A stretch of 64,000 bases of DNA from NCBI GenBank assembly GCA_002989075.1, contig PSQN01000004.1:248001-312000 (forward strand). The letters are read 5' to 3'. The notes beneath the pieces were generated by a model. That model was not told the DNA's origin and did not search any database. It saw nothing but the letters and a program-made list of their open reading frames with translations. The translations under genes and the position numbers were made by a program. This stretch comes from Arthonia radiata (taxonomy: Eukaryota; Ascomycota; Arthoniomycetes; Arthoniales; Arthoniaceae). Shown here one piece after another: positions 21,535 to 32,475 of the stretch (its first letter is position 1; every line of letters starts with the position of its first letter).

Positions 21535-23463
21535 ATGGTTGTCTTCAGTGGCAGGCTCGTTGTAGCGTTCACAGCGTTGATTAGTAGCTTGCACCTAGTA
21601 TCTGCGCAAAGTCTGCCTCCTGCGCCATCTCTCGACAACCTAGACACTGTACGATGCGGCCTCTTTGGATTCACGCTCTGTTTCGCGATGAGCTCTGCTG
21701 ATACGTCTTCTCCAGAACCCGGCCGATCTGCCTGTCGTCGACCTCGGCTATGAGCTTCACAGAGCTTTGTATCTAAATGTAATGGGTCTTACCTCGACAG
21801 AATAATCCAGCATATCGATCTAATGCAATGTAGGTCACTGGAAACTTCTACAACTTCAGCTCTATAAGGTACGCAGCGCCTCCCACTGGTGCCAACCGTT
21901 TTCGCGCACCTCAGCCTCCAGTGGAAGACCGAGCGACGGTCAAGGACGGCGCACAAGGCATCATCTGCCCTCAAGCCAGTCCACAGTGGGTTTTGGCTGC
22001 TCGACAATTCCTTCCCAGCCGACTCACGGGCCAACCGTCGAACCTGACCCAGGCAGATGTGGCTGCACTCAACGACTCATTGACCGCTGATACAGTGCCG
22101 CCACCTGATCCGCGCACTTCGGAAGATTGCTTGTTCCTCGATGTGGTTGTGCCAAAAGATGTCTATGACAACCAAGATGAGGGCAAGCTGGCTCCCGTCT
22201 TGGTCTGGGTGTATGGTGGCGGATATACTGCAGGCTCGAAGTCGCAATACACCCCTCCTGGACTAATCTATAGGAGCGAGCAAGGGGGCCGTGAGCCCAT
22301 CATCTTCGTCGCTATGAACTACCGCGTTGGCGCGTATGGATGGCTCGGAGGGCCTACCTTCCAGTCAAGTTCGACCGCCAACAATGGATTGCTGGATCAA
22401 CGCGCTGCTTTCGAATGGGTCCAAGCGAATATCGACAAGTTCGGGGGAGACAAGGATCGCATGACCATTATTGGGGAAAGTGCTGGAGGCGGCTCGGTAC
22501 AGCACCATCTTACTGCTTATGGAGGCCGTGACACTCCGCCGTTCCAGCAAGCTGTCCCTCAATCACCGGGGTTTCAACCTGTTGTTTCCAATTTACAGGC
22601 CGACAGCATCTACGCTAATTTCCTCGGCCTTGCGAACGTGACGACATTCGAAGAGCTGCAGGCGTTGCCTGATGACACAGTCTACAGAGCCAACTATCTA
22701 CAAGTAGGGAAATCTGGGTATGGCTCGTTTACGTATGGACCTACAGTTGACGGGTCATACGTGCCTCAACTACCAGGACAACTACTGCTTGAAGGTAAAT
22801 TCAATAAGCAGATCAAGGTTCTGACGGGAAAGAACTCGCAAGAAGGCATCTTGTTTACGGATCCGTTCGTCGCTACAGAGGACGAATTCAGGGCTTATCT
22901 GATACGAAACCTGCCAACTGCTTCGGATTCGATCTTAGACTACATTCAGGACACCCTTTATCCGCCAGCACCTTATACTAATGGCTCGCTCACCTACAGC
23001 GACCCTATCGGTCGCTTATCCTCATTGGTCACAGAAGTCTTCTTCCAGTGCAACGCTTACTACATCGACGCCGCCTATGCGCAAGTTAGCGACGCATACG
23101 GGTACTTCTTCGAAATCCCACCTGGTATTCATGGTCAGGATATTGTTTATACCTTTTACAATAATGACGGTGCGAACGTGAACACACTGCGTAAGTGGCC
23201 GTTCCTCGTCAGCCTCTCTTTAGGTCTGCTAACATGAACCACTAGTCCTCAACACCACAGTTGCCATTGCTCTGCAGGACTATATCATCACCTTCACACA
23301 ATCTGGTGCTCCAAGTGCACCGGACGTGCAAGGTCTTCCCGACTTTCGCCTATACGGTCCCGATGCGCAGATCCAAGACTTGCAGCTGAGCTCGATCACT
23401 CAGGAGATGGACCCACAAGCCAACTATAGATGCCAATTCTGGGAGAAGGCGCTCTACTTGTGA
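21535..23463 (+). CDS. Secreted type B carboxylesterase/lipase
   Basis: An alpha/beta-hydrolase of the cholinesterase/type B carboxylesterase family, predicted secreted and acting on esters. Four exons fit in phase: 21535-21648, 21716-21778, 21834-23190 and 23246-23463, giving 583 residues. The signal peptide ends near LHLVSAQ. Exon 2 is only 63 bases and supplies the family N-terminal piece VVDLGYELHRALYLN. Motifs are SIRYAAPPTGANRFRAPQPP, SEDCLFLDVVVP, WVYGGGYTAG (oxyanion hole), GESAGGGSVQHHL with Ser275, and IHGQDIVYTFYNN with the likely catalytic His. It ends FWEKALYL. The substrate cannot be told. Repeat copy B sits directly upstream. Confidence 0.92.
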
Positions 23464-23944
23464 GTGTTGGTTTGGCGTGGAAGGCAACTCCAGCGCTTCA
23501 CGTTCTGAAAACAACACTATTCACTGGCTCAGTCTGGTCTTGCTGCTTTATCTTCCTCACAATACTCGTGCAGTCTGTGTTGCACCTTCCTGTTGATGTC
23601 GGTCGTCGCACCTTCCTCCTTCGATGGTCGAAGGCGCGGACCACCCAACAACAGCAATAACTGCCCAAAGTATCCCTTTTATCATCTTAAGATCTTCCGC
23701 TGCCGTAACTAAGCTTTCTGGGGCTCTCCGGTCATTCAGTCATTCATTGCAAGATCCTCGTGCTTTTTCTCTTAGATGAGCAACAATATTCACTACTCTA
23801 TCATCAAAAGCCCACTCTGGAGTCCTCCGTCACAACGAAGTCTCCAGCAACCTAGGCCATTACCTATGCAACCGTTCCCTCTCCTAGGTTTGTAACCTTC
23901 TTCATTCTCTTCCACCATCCAATCCTCCTATACGTGGGCCTCGC
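23464..23944. other. Intergenic, 3' flank and promoter
   Basis: It holds the 3' untranslated region of the carboxylesterase and the leader of the next gene. It is pyrimidine-rich from about 23800. Nothing else seen. Confidence 0.5.
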
Positions 23945-25434
23945 ATGGCTGTCATGCTTGACCAACCACGGGCACCGAGCCCGTTCCCTTGGGTGGCGAG
24001 CGAAGAGTCGCCCTACAGCAACGATTCCTCTACGCATCTTTTGCTCACATCCTCACTGTACCCACGCTTTGAACACAATCTCGACGGTGAACCCGTTCCT
24101 GGTTCTTCTGTCTCGCGCTCATACCCAACGATCTTACGCGACGACTCTCCGCATGAAGAATATAGCAAAGACCCACGAACGGACGGACACCACCACAGCG
24201 ACTCTGAGAATAACAACTGGCGCAACTTTACTAAGATCCCACCACCCTCTGCTGTGCCGGGAGCGAGAACATCATCAGACGCACATGTCAACTCTAGTCT
24301 CGCTGACAGACTGCGACGCGCCGAGGAAGAGGAAGCACGAGCACGAACAAGACGTCTTCTGGGCGATTCTCACGCAGAGCCAGACTATTCCGCCATCCAA
24401 AAAGACAGAGCCAGAGCCTTCGGAGCCAAGAGCGTGGATCTCCCCCCAGAATTTCTGCAGCGCATACCGTACAACCATGGCGAGCGCAATCGCATGAGGG
24501 CAGACTCCGGACGAAGCGTCAAGGGTGCTGCTTTGATGTACTTTGATGGCGCGGGGATTGTTTCAGCTGACAGTACTTCAGCTCCCTCGATCATTAGCGT
24601 GCCTCCTGATAACAGCCATGATTCCACCGCTACTACTGAACACAATCCTCGAAACCCAAGATCAGAACAGGCACCGTGGCACAACCCGCTCGATACGCGA
24701 CGTGCCCGGCAAGCATCCAGCATGGCTCGTCGCCTGGAAGCTCAGCCAGGAGCGGTAAGCGATTTTGATAACGTCTTGAGCAAGAGCAGCACAAGGTCGA
24801 CATACAACACCGCGCCTGATCAGCTGTTTTCCGCTCCCATGGGCACGACCTTTTCATCAGCTACGAAGAGACGGCCGCCAACGCCGCCACCGAAAGTCAA
24901 GCCTGAGATCGACAAAGCATCGCAAAAATCTAACAAGACGAACAACTCGTTCACAGGCTTGTACTTCCGCCACCGCATCGCTAGTATGTTCCGTCGTCGC
25001 CAACAGCGTCGCCTAGACCGCCTCGAAGCCAAGTACGCCGACAAAAACAGCAAGCTCGCTCGCAGAATGCAAGACAAACATGACGCCTTGAGCTTGCAGG
25101 AGCAGAGGAGCCAGAACAAAATCGACAGGCAGAAAGCCAAGGATGCGGAAAGGGAGCGACAGAAAAGAGAGCGCATGGCGCGCACACGCAGAAAGATGCG
25201 GCGAAGGCGGGAAAGAGCGTATTCCAGTGCTAAGGGACGGAATGAGGCCGGGCCAAGTGAAGGGGTGCAGACCATAGACTTCGCCGCTCGAGGTGAACGG
25301 TGAGTCTTCTCGATGGCCATTTCCAAGCTTTGTGCACTTCGCTTGCCGGGCATATAATGAGTGGGGAGTCCTTGCTGACAGGCTGCAGGGGTAGATCAAT
25401 GGCGCGGGAGGGCAATATCCCTCGTCATGAGTGA
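23945..25434 (+). CDS. Basic, largely disordered protein with C-terminal coiled coil
   Basis: The family is not recognised. The product has 466 residues. The first two thirds are polar and disorder-prone, with a charged helix (SLADRLRRAEEEEARARTRR). There is a PPTPPPKVKPE proline stretch near residue 310. Residues from about 340 form a long, very basic coiled coil rich in RRR, KRERM and RRKMRRRR blocks, which may bind nucleic acid or serve as nuclear localisation sequence. The first exon runs to 25299. A GTGAGT donor and an acceptor at 25387-25388, preceded by a CTGAC branch site, add 15 codons (GRSMAREGNIPRHE). Without splicing it would end at 25303. No membrane segment is seen. Confidence 0.75.
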
Positions 25435-25824
25435 CACAATGGTGTTCTGCTTTGACATGGCATTTGGAGTCTTTGACTCACCGCTCTTCCTATATACTTC
25501 ATCCGGGCTCGAAGCAGAGGTCAGGAGCATGGATCCTGAACGGCATATGATGGGCCTTGGAAAACCTAGGTAGCACTCTAGGGGTCGTATGATGATGAAA
25601 ATCCAAAGTGATCGGTCTTCGACGGTCTTCATTTCTACGCCCAGATTCTGGCCCAGAGTTGAATGGAGAAGACGGGCAGGGGAGAATTAGCCAATCACGT
25701 GACTTTGACTAGCGTCATGACGACCGAACTCGTTTCGTCTCAAGCAAACTATCTCTCCGACCTTCACCATTCATTGACCCACCACGCAACAACACACCCG
25801 TCCACAGCTTCCTTTGCACTCAGC
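25435..25824. promoter_or_regulatory. Upstream region of the acyl carrier protein gene
   Basis: 390 bases between two genes on the same strand. The frame before the acyl carrier protein ATG stays open back to 25663, but there is no reason to use an upstream start. No TATA box seen. Confidence 0.4.
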
Positions 25825-26512
25825 ATGATGCGACCATTTGCCCAAGGCGCGCGATGCGCTGTCCGTCTGTCCCTTTCCGCTCCGCGGATGGCCGTCGTCC
25901 GACAAACACCACGCTTTCCTGTTCGAACATCAAAAGCTGTCCCAGCATTCTCGATAGTAGGCCGAAGATGGTATGCCGCATCATCTGGCATGTCACAGCA
26001 GGAAGTTGAGGGTCGCATCATGGACCTACTGAAGGGGTTCGATAAGGTATGCGAAGCCGGAATACGTCCACATGATTGCGACGTCCGCTAACATGTTCCT
26101 CCAGGTCAAGGATGCTTCAAAGGCATGATCAAGCGCATCTCGCGAAATTGAGGGTTCATCTGACGCGATCATACAGCTCAGCTCAGCATCACATTTCTCG
26201 AATGACCTGGGTTTGGACAGCTTGGATACCGTGGAAGTCGTTATGGCGATTGAAGAGGTACGGCACGCAAGGGAACAGACAATTACAACAGCCTCAGCTC
26301 ACAATTGTGCAGGAGTTCAGCATCGAAATACCAGACAAGGAGGCAGACCAGCTCCACAGCGGTAAGAATACGCTAGCCATTTCGACTTATTAAGGAGCTA
26401 TACTGATGACCACGCAGTGGACCAAGCCGTGAAGTATATCATGGGTCAGCCAGACGGTATGTTCGCCCACACATCCGCAGAATCTTGTACTGATGCTTTT
26501 CCAGCGCACTGA
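25825..26512 (+). CDS. Mitochondrial acyl carrier protein (complex I SDAP/NDUFAB1)
   Basis: Carries acyl chains on a 4'-phosphopantetheine arm in mitochondrial type II fatty-acid synthesis (lipoate supply) and is a subunit of respiratory complex I. Six exons give 138 residues: 25825-26046, 26105-26122, 26177-26257, 26313-26361, 26418-26456 and 26505-26512. A basic presequence (MMRPFAQGARCAVRLSLS) leads to the carrier domain with HFSNDLGLDSLDTVEVVMAIEEEF; Ser95 in DSLD is the attachment site. It ends GQPDAH. Exon 2 is only 18 bases, and the intron after it (26123-26176) starts with GC rather than GT. Reading through meets a stop at once, while splicing restores the family sequence KDASK|LSSASHF. 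All other introns are GT-AG. Confidence 0.93.
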
Positions 26513-27041
26513 AGAATAAGTCACAGAACCAGTTGTGTTGGGCGTTTTGAGAGGACCTTGTGGGCTCGCGCCTTGTGCGTGTAGCTTGCAGTGTAATACT
26601 GTAGATACGAGCGATATTCGGAATCAGATCGCCACATCTCAACCACGCTGAATTCCTTGCTCTGCACCTTTCTGCCTTCTTCAATGAATGAATACTCACG
26701 ATACCCGTTGCTAGAATTGCCAAGACTGAGCTATTCAGCTAGACCCTGCCCCCCATCCCGGGTTTCAACAATTTCCGTGACCACCTTGCGAAAGCTGGTC
26801 ACTCTGGGGCGCCTGCAACGCTCACACCTAATTTGCCGCCAGGGACACTCGCTTTGATAGAAACGACAATATAAGATACGAACAGCTCTCGAGTATTCGA
26901 ACACCAACAATGCTACCATAATCGCACGTGTCCAATCCTCCGCGGGTCCAAAATTCCCAACCCATTCCAAGCGGCTCGCCTTATCCCTGGGGATTCTGCA
27001 CTTGCTGAAAGATCAAGAGATCCTCAAATTTTGGCACATAC
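26513..27041. other. Intergenic, VPS74 promoter region
   Basis: 3' flank of the acyl carrier protein gene and 5' flank of VPS74, both on the plus strand. No gene or clear site seen. Confidence 0.5.
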
Positions 27042-28296
27042 ATGGAGGCACAGTCTGGCCTCACGCGTCGGCGAGGTGGTGCGGGCGGCGCAGGCGCGTC
27101 CGGCGCGGCCACTCCAGATGGAGAGGACCGAGTAAAGTCACCACCACCCACGAATCGCACCACCACAGCTTCAGAGGCTTCGACCTCGTATGACACAGCC
27201 GCCAATGGACACAAGATTGCGTATGATCCGAAAGATATCAGCGAGAGCGCGGAACGGATAAAGCAGCCTAAGCTCACGCTTATGGAGGAGGTGCTGCTGC
27301 TGGGGTTGAAAGATAAGCAGGTGGGTTGCACAAGGCGAATAGACAGCGCTGCTTGAGCGAAGCAATAGCGCGGATGAGCATGAACGTGCGTGCTGACATA
27401 CGCAGGGCCTGCTCTCATTCTGGAATGACAACATATCCTACGCGTTGCGAGGATGCATCGTCCTCGAGCTGGCCTTCCGAGGCCGTATCGCAATGACCAA
27501 AGACGCCTCAAGACGGCGCTTTCCTCTCGCCGACCGCATAATTGAAGTCATAGACGACACATTGACGGGCGAAGTGCTGCTGGATGAAGCGCTGAAAATG
27601 ATGAAGTCCTCGGAGAAGATGAGCGTCTCGTCGTGGATCGATCTCATGTCAGGTACGCGTTTCATGTACAGCACAATCCCCACGCTAGTCCTCCTTCAAG
27701 CTGTTTACAATCATTCTACCACCTATCAGGCTGACTAAGGTATCACAGGCGAAACATGGAACCTCATGAAGATCGGCTACCAACTCAAACAAGTCCGGGA
27801 GCGCCTTCAGAAAGGCCTCGTCGACAAGGGCATCCTCCGCACCGAAAAGCGCAACTTCCTCCTCTTCGACATGGCCACGCACCCGGTCGCAGACGGCGGC
27901 GCCAAAGACGAGCTCCGCAAGCGCGTCCGTAACACCCTTACCTCCCGCACTGTCATAATCCCACCCTCGCAATTCCTGCCCGCCGAAGTCGAGTTCAAAT
28001 ATCTCCGGACGATCACAATGGTGTGTGCGGCATACGCCGCCAATGTTCTGGAGAATGCATTGGTTACCTTGGGACATGAGGCGAGAGAACGGGCGTTTGC
28101 GCAGGTGGATGAGCTGTTGGGTGAGTTCTCACAGTTTCCGTTCGGCACGAAGACGGGTGCAAACGAGACAGGGGCGAATCTGGGGCAGGCGGTGAAGGAT
28201 GAGGTGGATAAGATGGGCGGAGGTGAAAGGGAGTTGCAGATGGAGGTCGTTGCAGCGTGCTTGAGTGTGTTTACGAGGTTGGATTCACTGTTGTGA
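27042..28296 (+). CDS. VPS74: Vps74/GOLPH3, PI4P-binding Golgi protein
   Basis: A peripheral Golgi protein of the GPP34 family. It reads phosphatidylinositol 4-phosphate and retains glycosyltransferases by linking them to COPI. Three exons (27042-27320, 27406-27652, 27749-28296) give 357 residues. Joins are [20 protein letters not shown] and DLMSG|ETWNL. An Arg triplet at residues 9-11 (LTRRRGG) matches the N-terminal arginines through which yeast Vps74 binds coatomer. A disordered Gly/Pro stretch precedes the GPP34 domain (from about residue 80), with [37 protein letters not shown] and the [12 protein letters not shown] block. It ends TRLDSLL. A 245-codon frame on the other strand across the last exon is a shadow. 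Confidence 0.95.
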
Positions 28297-29654
28297 GCGG
28301 TGGATACCAGTGCTAAGAGGATGGAACACCAAGCGCAGCAGGTAAGGATATCGTCCTCTGTCACCTGCAAAGAGGTGCGCCAGCGTGGCGCGACGAGACG
28401 GCCAGCTTGGGGGAATACGGCTGAGATCGAGCATGACCCTGCGCGCGGCTTTGGAGCGTCACTAAGAAGCGAGAATGGGGTGGCGTTTCGGCGTGTAGTG
28501 GCAGAGGCAGAACTCCCTACGATCCACGATCGGGTTAACAACGAGAGCTGTACGTATCTTGATGAAATGGTTAGAAGGCTGATCTCACGCGCGGCGACTG
28601 TTTCCCGATTCCCAACTTAACAGCCATATCGTGTCCATGATTATAAGTATGCCCAGCCCATTGATGGGGACACAAGACCACCAGCACAGCCTGGACAAGC
28701 CACAACAGAGTGGACGCGCCCAGTGTCTTTCGCGCTATGCCAGCTCACCAATCTTTGCTCCCTTGACGACGTTCGCGCCTTACCCTTATCCTCGCCCTGA
28801 AACCGGAAACTCTCCCTCCTGTGGCACCGACGTGCTCCAGCCGTTCCACCATGCACCTTCACGGCCAACACCTCTGATTCCGGGCCCCGCCATCGAAATG
28901 TGCGGCGGCGAACTGAAACCCTCCATTGACTTGACGGCCTTTGGTTGCCTCCCAAACTTGGGCAACGAGTCACACTGCGCGGCGGGTGAAGCGTGGAGCT
29001 CGCCTGCTTGGTGGCAACTATGGTCCTCGAGTCGACATCAGAGCGGCTGGTATGGGCAGTCGAGCCCAGGTTTCCCGCAGGGTGCGCAGTGCTACTGTAA
29101 TTGCTAGTCTGGACATTCTGGCGTCCGCATTGCCTTCCCATGCGCATGTGCCACCGTGTACAGATGCTCGGCAACAGCGCTGACTACAAGGCCTGCAGGC
29201 TCCTTAGCAAAGGCCAGTGCTACTGCAACAAGCCTCCATGTTCAGTACATCGCGGAGATTTTAAATCATTACCCGTCCCTGTGATCACGTTGACGGGCAG
29301 GAGTGCCCCAAAAGGAGCGTTCTGGATTGCTCTCGGGCCTGAAGATTTATTCTGCGAAGCTCCTATTTTCGGCTACGCTGGAGTGCTGGTACTGTTTTAA
29401 AGTCTTGTGAGATATTCAATAGAAGGCGTGGACGCCCTCAAGTCCCCTGCCGCATTGTCTCGCACGGTGTCAACCTGGAATCACGGGGCGAGGCTGCTTG
29501 CTACCGTGTCCTGCTTGTGTCCCCATGGCTGTCACCAGTGCATATCTCACCTACCTCTGATCCTAAAGACTCGAAGGCCTGACAAGTTAACGAACGCTGA
29601 GTTAAGCACGGCGCTGTCTTCCGAAACCTGGTGAAATCCTGCTGCACGCTTCAT
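28297..29654. other. 1.36 kb between convergent genes
   Basis: 3' flanks of VPS74 and NUO-40. Between 28640 and 29110 both strands are open for about 160-178 codons. Neither translation looks like a protein, and the stretch is simply GC-rich and poor in stop triplets. A short AGTGCTACTGYAA motif occurs at about 29088 and 29216. Confidence 0.4.
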
Positions 29655-30865
29655 CTATTGTGTATCAATAACATGCATAAACTTCTTATCCTCCCTCTTC
29701 TCCCGCTCCGTCATCGGCGGCAAATCATGATACACAAAACTCCGATACCCCTGCAAATACTCATACGTACACGCCTCCATCTCCGTCGGCTCGATTCCCA
29801 AATCCGTAAACGTCCTCGCCGTCTGATCGATCTTTTGGTTAATGAATTCACGCGCCACCTGATCGCCGCTGTTCTCGATCCACCAGAACAGCCGCCGCAT
29901 GACTTCCACCGTGGGCTTCCGGATCATGGCCGGCATGTTCACGGTCGGCCGCCGCTTCATCACCTCCCTGGCGCACAGCTCGTAGATCTGCTTCATCGTG
30001 TACTGCTTCGGCCCGTACAACTCATACGTCTGCCCCGCCGTGCTATCATCCTGTATCATCACCTCCAACGCGGCGCCCACGTCAATCGCATGCACCGGCC
30101 AGCTCGTCTCCCGCAGGTGATTCGAACTCCACACGCTTCGCTCCCCCGCGAACTTGTTCAGCAGCCGGTCCTCCCACCCGAAACACGGCGCCGGCCGCAC
30201 GATCGTCGTTTCTGGGAAGATCTGCCGCACCACTTGCTCGCCGATGCCCTTGGTCTTGTAGAATTCTGATTTTGAATTAGGATCCGCGTTGTAGCTGCTC
30301 ATGTGCACGAAGCGGTCGACGTCGTATTTGGCCACCGCGCGCGCGATGCGCTCGGCGCCTTCCACGTGGATGTCTTCGAGCGTGAAGTTCTTGGTGGGGT
30401 AGTCTCTGCCAATGAGGTTGTACACCATATCGCTATGTCTCACGGATTCCTCGAGCGACTGCGTGTTGCGGAGGTCGTACTCCAGGAAGTGGACGCGGCC
30501 GAGGTCGCCGGTGACTTTTAAATGCCGCTTGGCCATCTCTTCGCGGAAGGGGATGACAACTGTGCAGCCGGAGCGCGCGAGGCGGTTCACGATGTAGCGG
30601 CCGAGGAAACCTGTGGCGCCGAAGACGGTGGCGGTGTGGCCGCCGAGGGAGGAGCTGGGGATGTTAGTGGGTTGTAGGACTGTGGAGGTAAGGGAGCGTA
30701 CCGTCCGCCTTGGACGCGGATGATGGGTTTGCCGGTGCGGGTGATTGCGACATCCTGGATGCGGCGGGTTTGGGTGGTCGGGAGGGAGGTGGTGAGGAGG
30801 GATTTGGTGGGGTGGGTGAGCGCGGCTGTTGGAGAAGAGGCTAGGCCCCGGCCGCTGAGGGACAT
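29655..30865 (-). CDS. nuo-40: Complex I 40 kDa subunit (NDUFA9/NUO-40)
   Basis: Accessory subunit of mitochondrial NADH:ubiquinone oxidoreductase, an atypical short-chain dehydrogenase that holds NADPH at the matrix-membrane junction. Two exons, 30865-30702 and 30654-29655, are separated by a 47-base intron, and the product is 387 residues. The N-terminus is a Ser/Thr/Arg-rich import presequence. The Rossmann motif VFGATGFLGRYIV (Gly67, 70, 73) follows the splice. Family blocks are VYNLIGRDYPTKNFTLEDIHV, FVHMSSYNADPNSKSEFYKTK, VRPAPCFGWEDRLLN and WPVHAIDVG. It diverges from RPN9. The mitochondrial acyl carrier protein, another complex I component, lies 3 kb away. Confidence 0.95.
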
Positions 30866-31263
30866 AGTGAGCGAGAGAAAGCGAGCGTGGGTGAGTTGTT
30901 CATAAGGCAGAGGAGTGCATTGAAAGGTAGCTGGAGAGGAGCTTGATATGCCAAGCTTTGTGTTATGTAAGCGTCGTAGGGCTGCTAGAGAGTCATCCCA
31001 TATTCAAGTTGACGGGTGAGATAGTACTTCCATGTCCCCAACCAACATTCACTCCAATTCCGCAACTCCTTTAGCGTGGAGCTTCTTCGTACTTCATCAT
31101 CTTCTACATTCGCCCCTCTCCGCCAAAGGCTGTGAACACATTAGAGATCCTACAGCCTACACCTCCACAAGTACACTCATCAAACAAGCCGAGGGAAAGC
31201 GGCCGCCGCCCTTCAAAGAGACAGCATCTCACGCCGGCCGTGAAGCTACATCCAACCGTCACC
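30866..31263. promoter_or_regulatory. Divergent NUO-40/RPN9 promoter region
   Basis: 398 bases between two start codons that point apart. The RPN9 frame stays open back to 31132, but the first ATG giving the family N-terminus (MRFDADQVPN) is at 31264. I saw no copy of the yeast proteasome-associated control element GGTGGCAAA. Confidence 0.5.
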
Positions 31264-32475
31264 ATGCGCTTCGACGCTGATCAGGTGCCAAATGTGCTTG
31301 AGAACCAGCGCGATCAAGCACCGGCAGAGCTCCAAGAATACTACCTCAGATTTGAAGACCTCTGGGAGCGCAAGCTATGGCATGAGCTCACGGACGTCTC
31401 TATCGAATACTTCAGATTAGACGGCAGTGCAAGTCAGCGGCGGACGCTGTGGGATGGCTTCGTCGCCGGTTTCCAGAACAAGATAAATCAGCTGAAGCTG
31501 GTAGAGCTGGGTTTACTCACGGCTGAGACGCTGCAAGGTATGAGTCGGAGAATTTCTTGACTTGTAAGGCAGCAGCACTTGCTCACAATTTCGTCAGACC
31601 TTCAAGAGCGCCTCTCTTTTCTCGAGAAGCTCTCCAGCACAGTCAAGAGCCCTTCCAGTCAAGAATCCTACGTTCTCGCCCTCTCAGTGGTTGCCGCCAC
31701 CCGCCTACAACTAGGCGACGTCGCTGGCGCACGTAAAGATCTCGATACGTGTACAGGCATCCTCGACTCGTTTGATTCAGTTGATCCCACTGTACACGCT
31801 CGCTTCTACAGCATTAATTCCGCCTACTTCCACAAAACAGAAGAGTTTGCAAGTTACTACAAGAACGCGCTGCTCTACCTGGCGTGCGTCGATGTTGAAA
31901 AGATGCCAGCAAAAGAAAAAACCCAGCGAGCGTACGACTTGTCGATTGCCGCACTGATCTCAGACAGCATCTACAACTTCGGCGAGCTATTGCTGCACCC
32001 CATTTTGGATACACTGAAGACAGGCGAGAATGCCTGGCTCCGGGACCTCCTCTACGCTTTCAACGGTGGCGATCTACGTGCCTTTGATAAGCTCTCTCCA
32101 AATCTGTCCAAGAACCAGCACCTCAACAAGAACAACACCTTCCTTCGCGAGAAGATCTCACTCGCAGCTTTGACTGAGGCTGTGTTTCGAAGACCGCCGC
32201 ACGACCGCTCGATGAGCTTTCGTGAGATCCAGTCGGAGACGAACGTGCAATTTGATGAGATTGAGCTGTTGATCATGCGAGCGCTCGCGCTGGGACTCGT
32301 CCGTGGGACGATTGACCAGGTCGGCCAGACGGCCGAGATCAACTGGGTGCAGCCAAAGGTGCTGGATCTACGGCAGGTGGGCGAGATGCGGAACAGGCTG
32401 GTCCAGTGGGATCACAGTGTGGAGAGATTGGGTAACTGGATGGAGAAGAGCGGGAGGGAGGTTTGGGCTGCTTGA
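31264..32475 (+). CDS. RPN9: 26S proteasome lid subunit Rpn9 (PSMD13)
   Basis: A non-ATPase lid subunit of the 19S regulatory particle needed for lid assembly and Rpn10 incorporation. Two exons (31264-31537, 31598-32475) with a 60-base intron (GTATGA donor, CGTCAG acceptor) give 383 residues. The N-terminal helical repeats include LQEYYLRFEDLWERKLWHELT and FQNKINQLKLVELGLLTAETLQ|DLQERL. The C-terminal PCI/winged-helix region has AFNGGDLRAFDKL, LREKISLAALTEAVFRRP and EIELLIMRALALGLVRGTID, and the last helix carries RLVQWDHSVERLGNWMEKS. It shares a promoter region with NUO-40. Confidence 0.96.

Noticed and set aside
10837-23463. The SidJ-type esterase, acetylxylan esterase and carboxylesterase as a catabolic or biosynthetic gene cluster
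   Set aside because: Large gaps, different strands and compartments (one cytosolic, two secreted), and no transporter, regulator or backbone enzyme nearby.
27807-28541. A 244-codon minus-strand frame
   Set aside because: It covers the VPS74 last exon, whose identity is certain, and its translation shows no motif.
28631-29174. Two overlapping frames of 158 and 177 codons on opposite strands
   Set aside because: Neither has protein-like composition, splice support or a motif. The stretch is GC-rich with few stop triplets.
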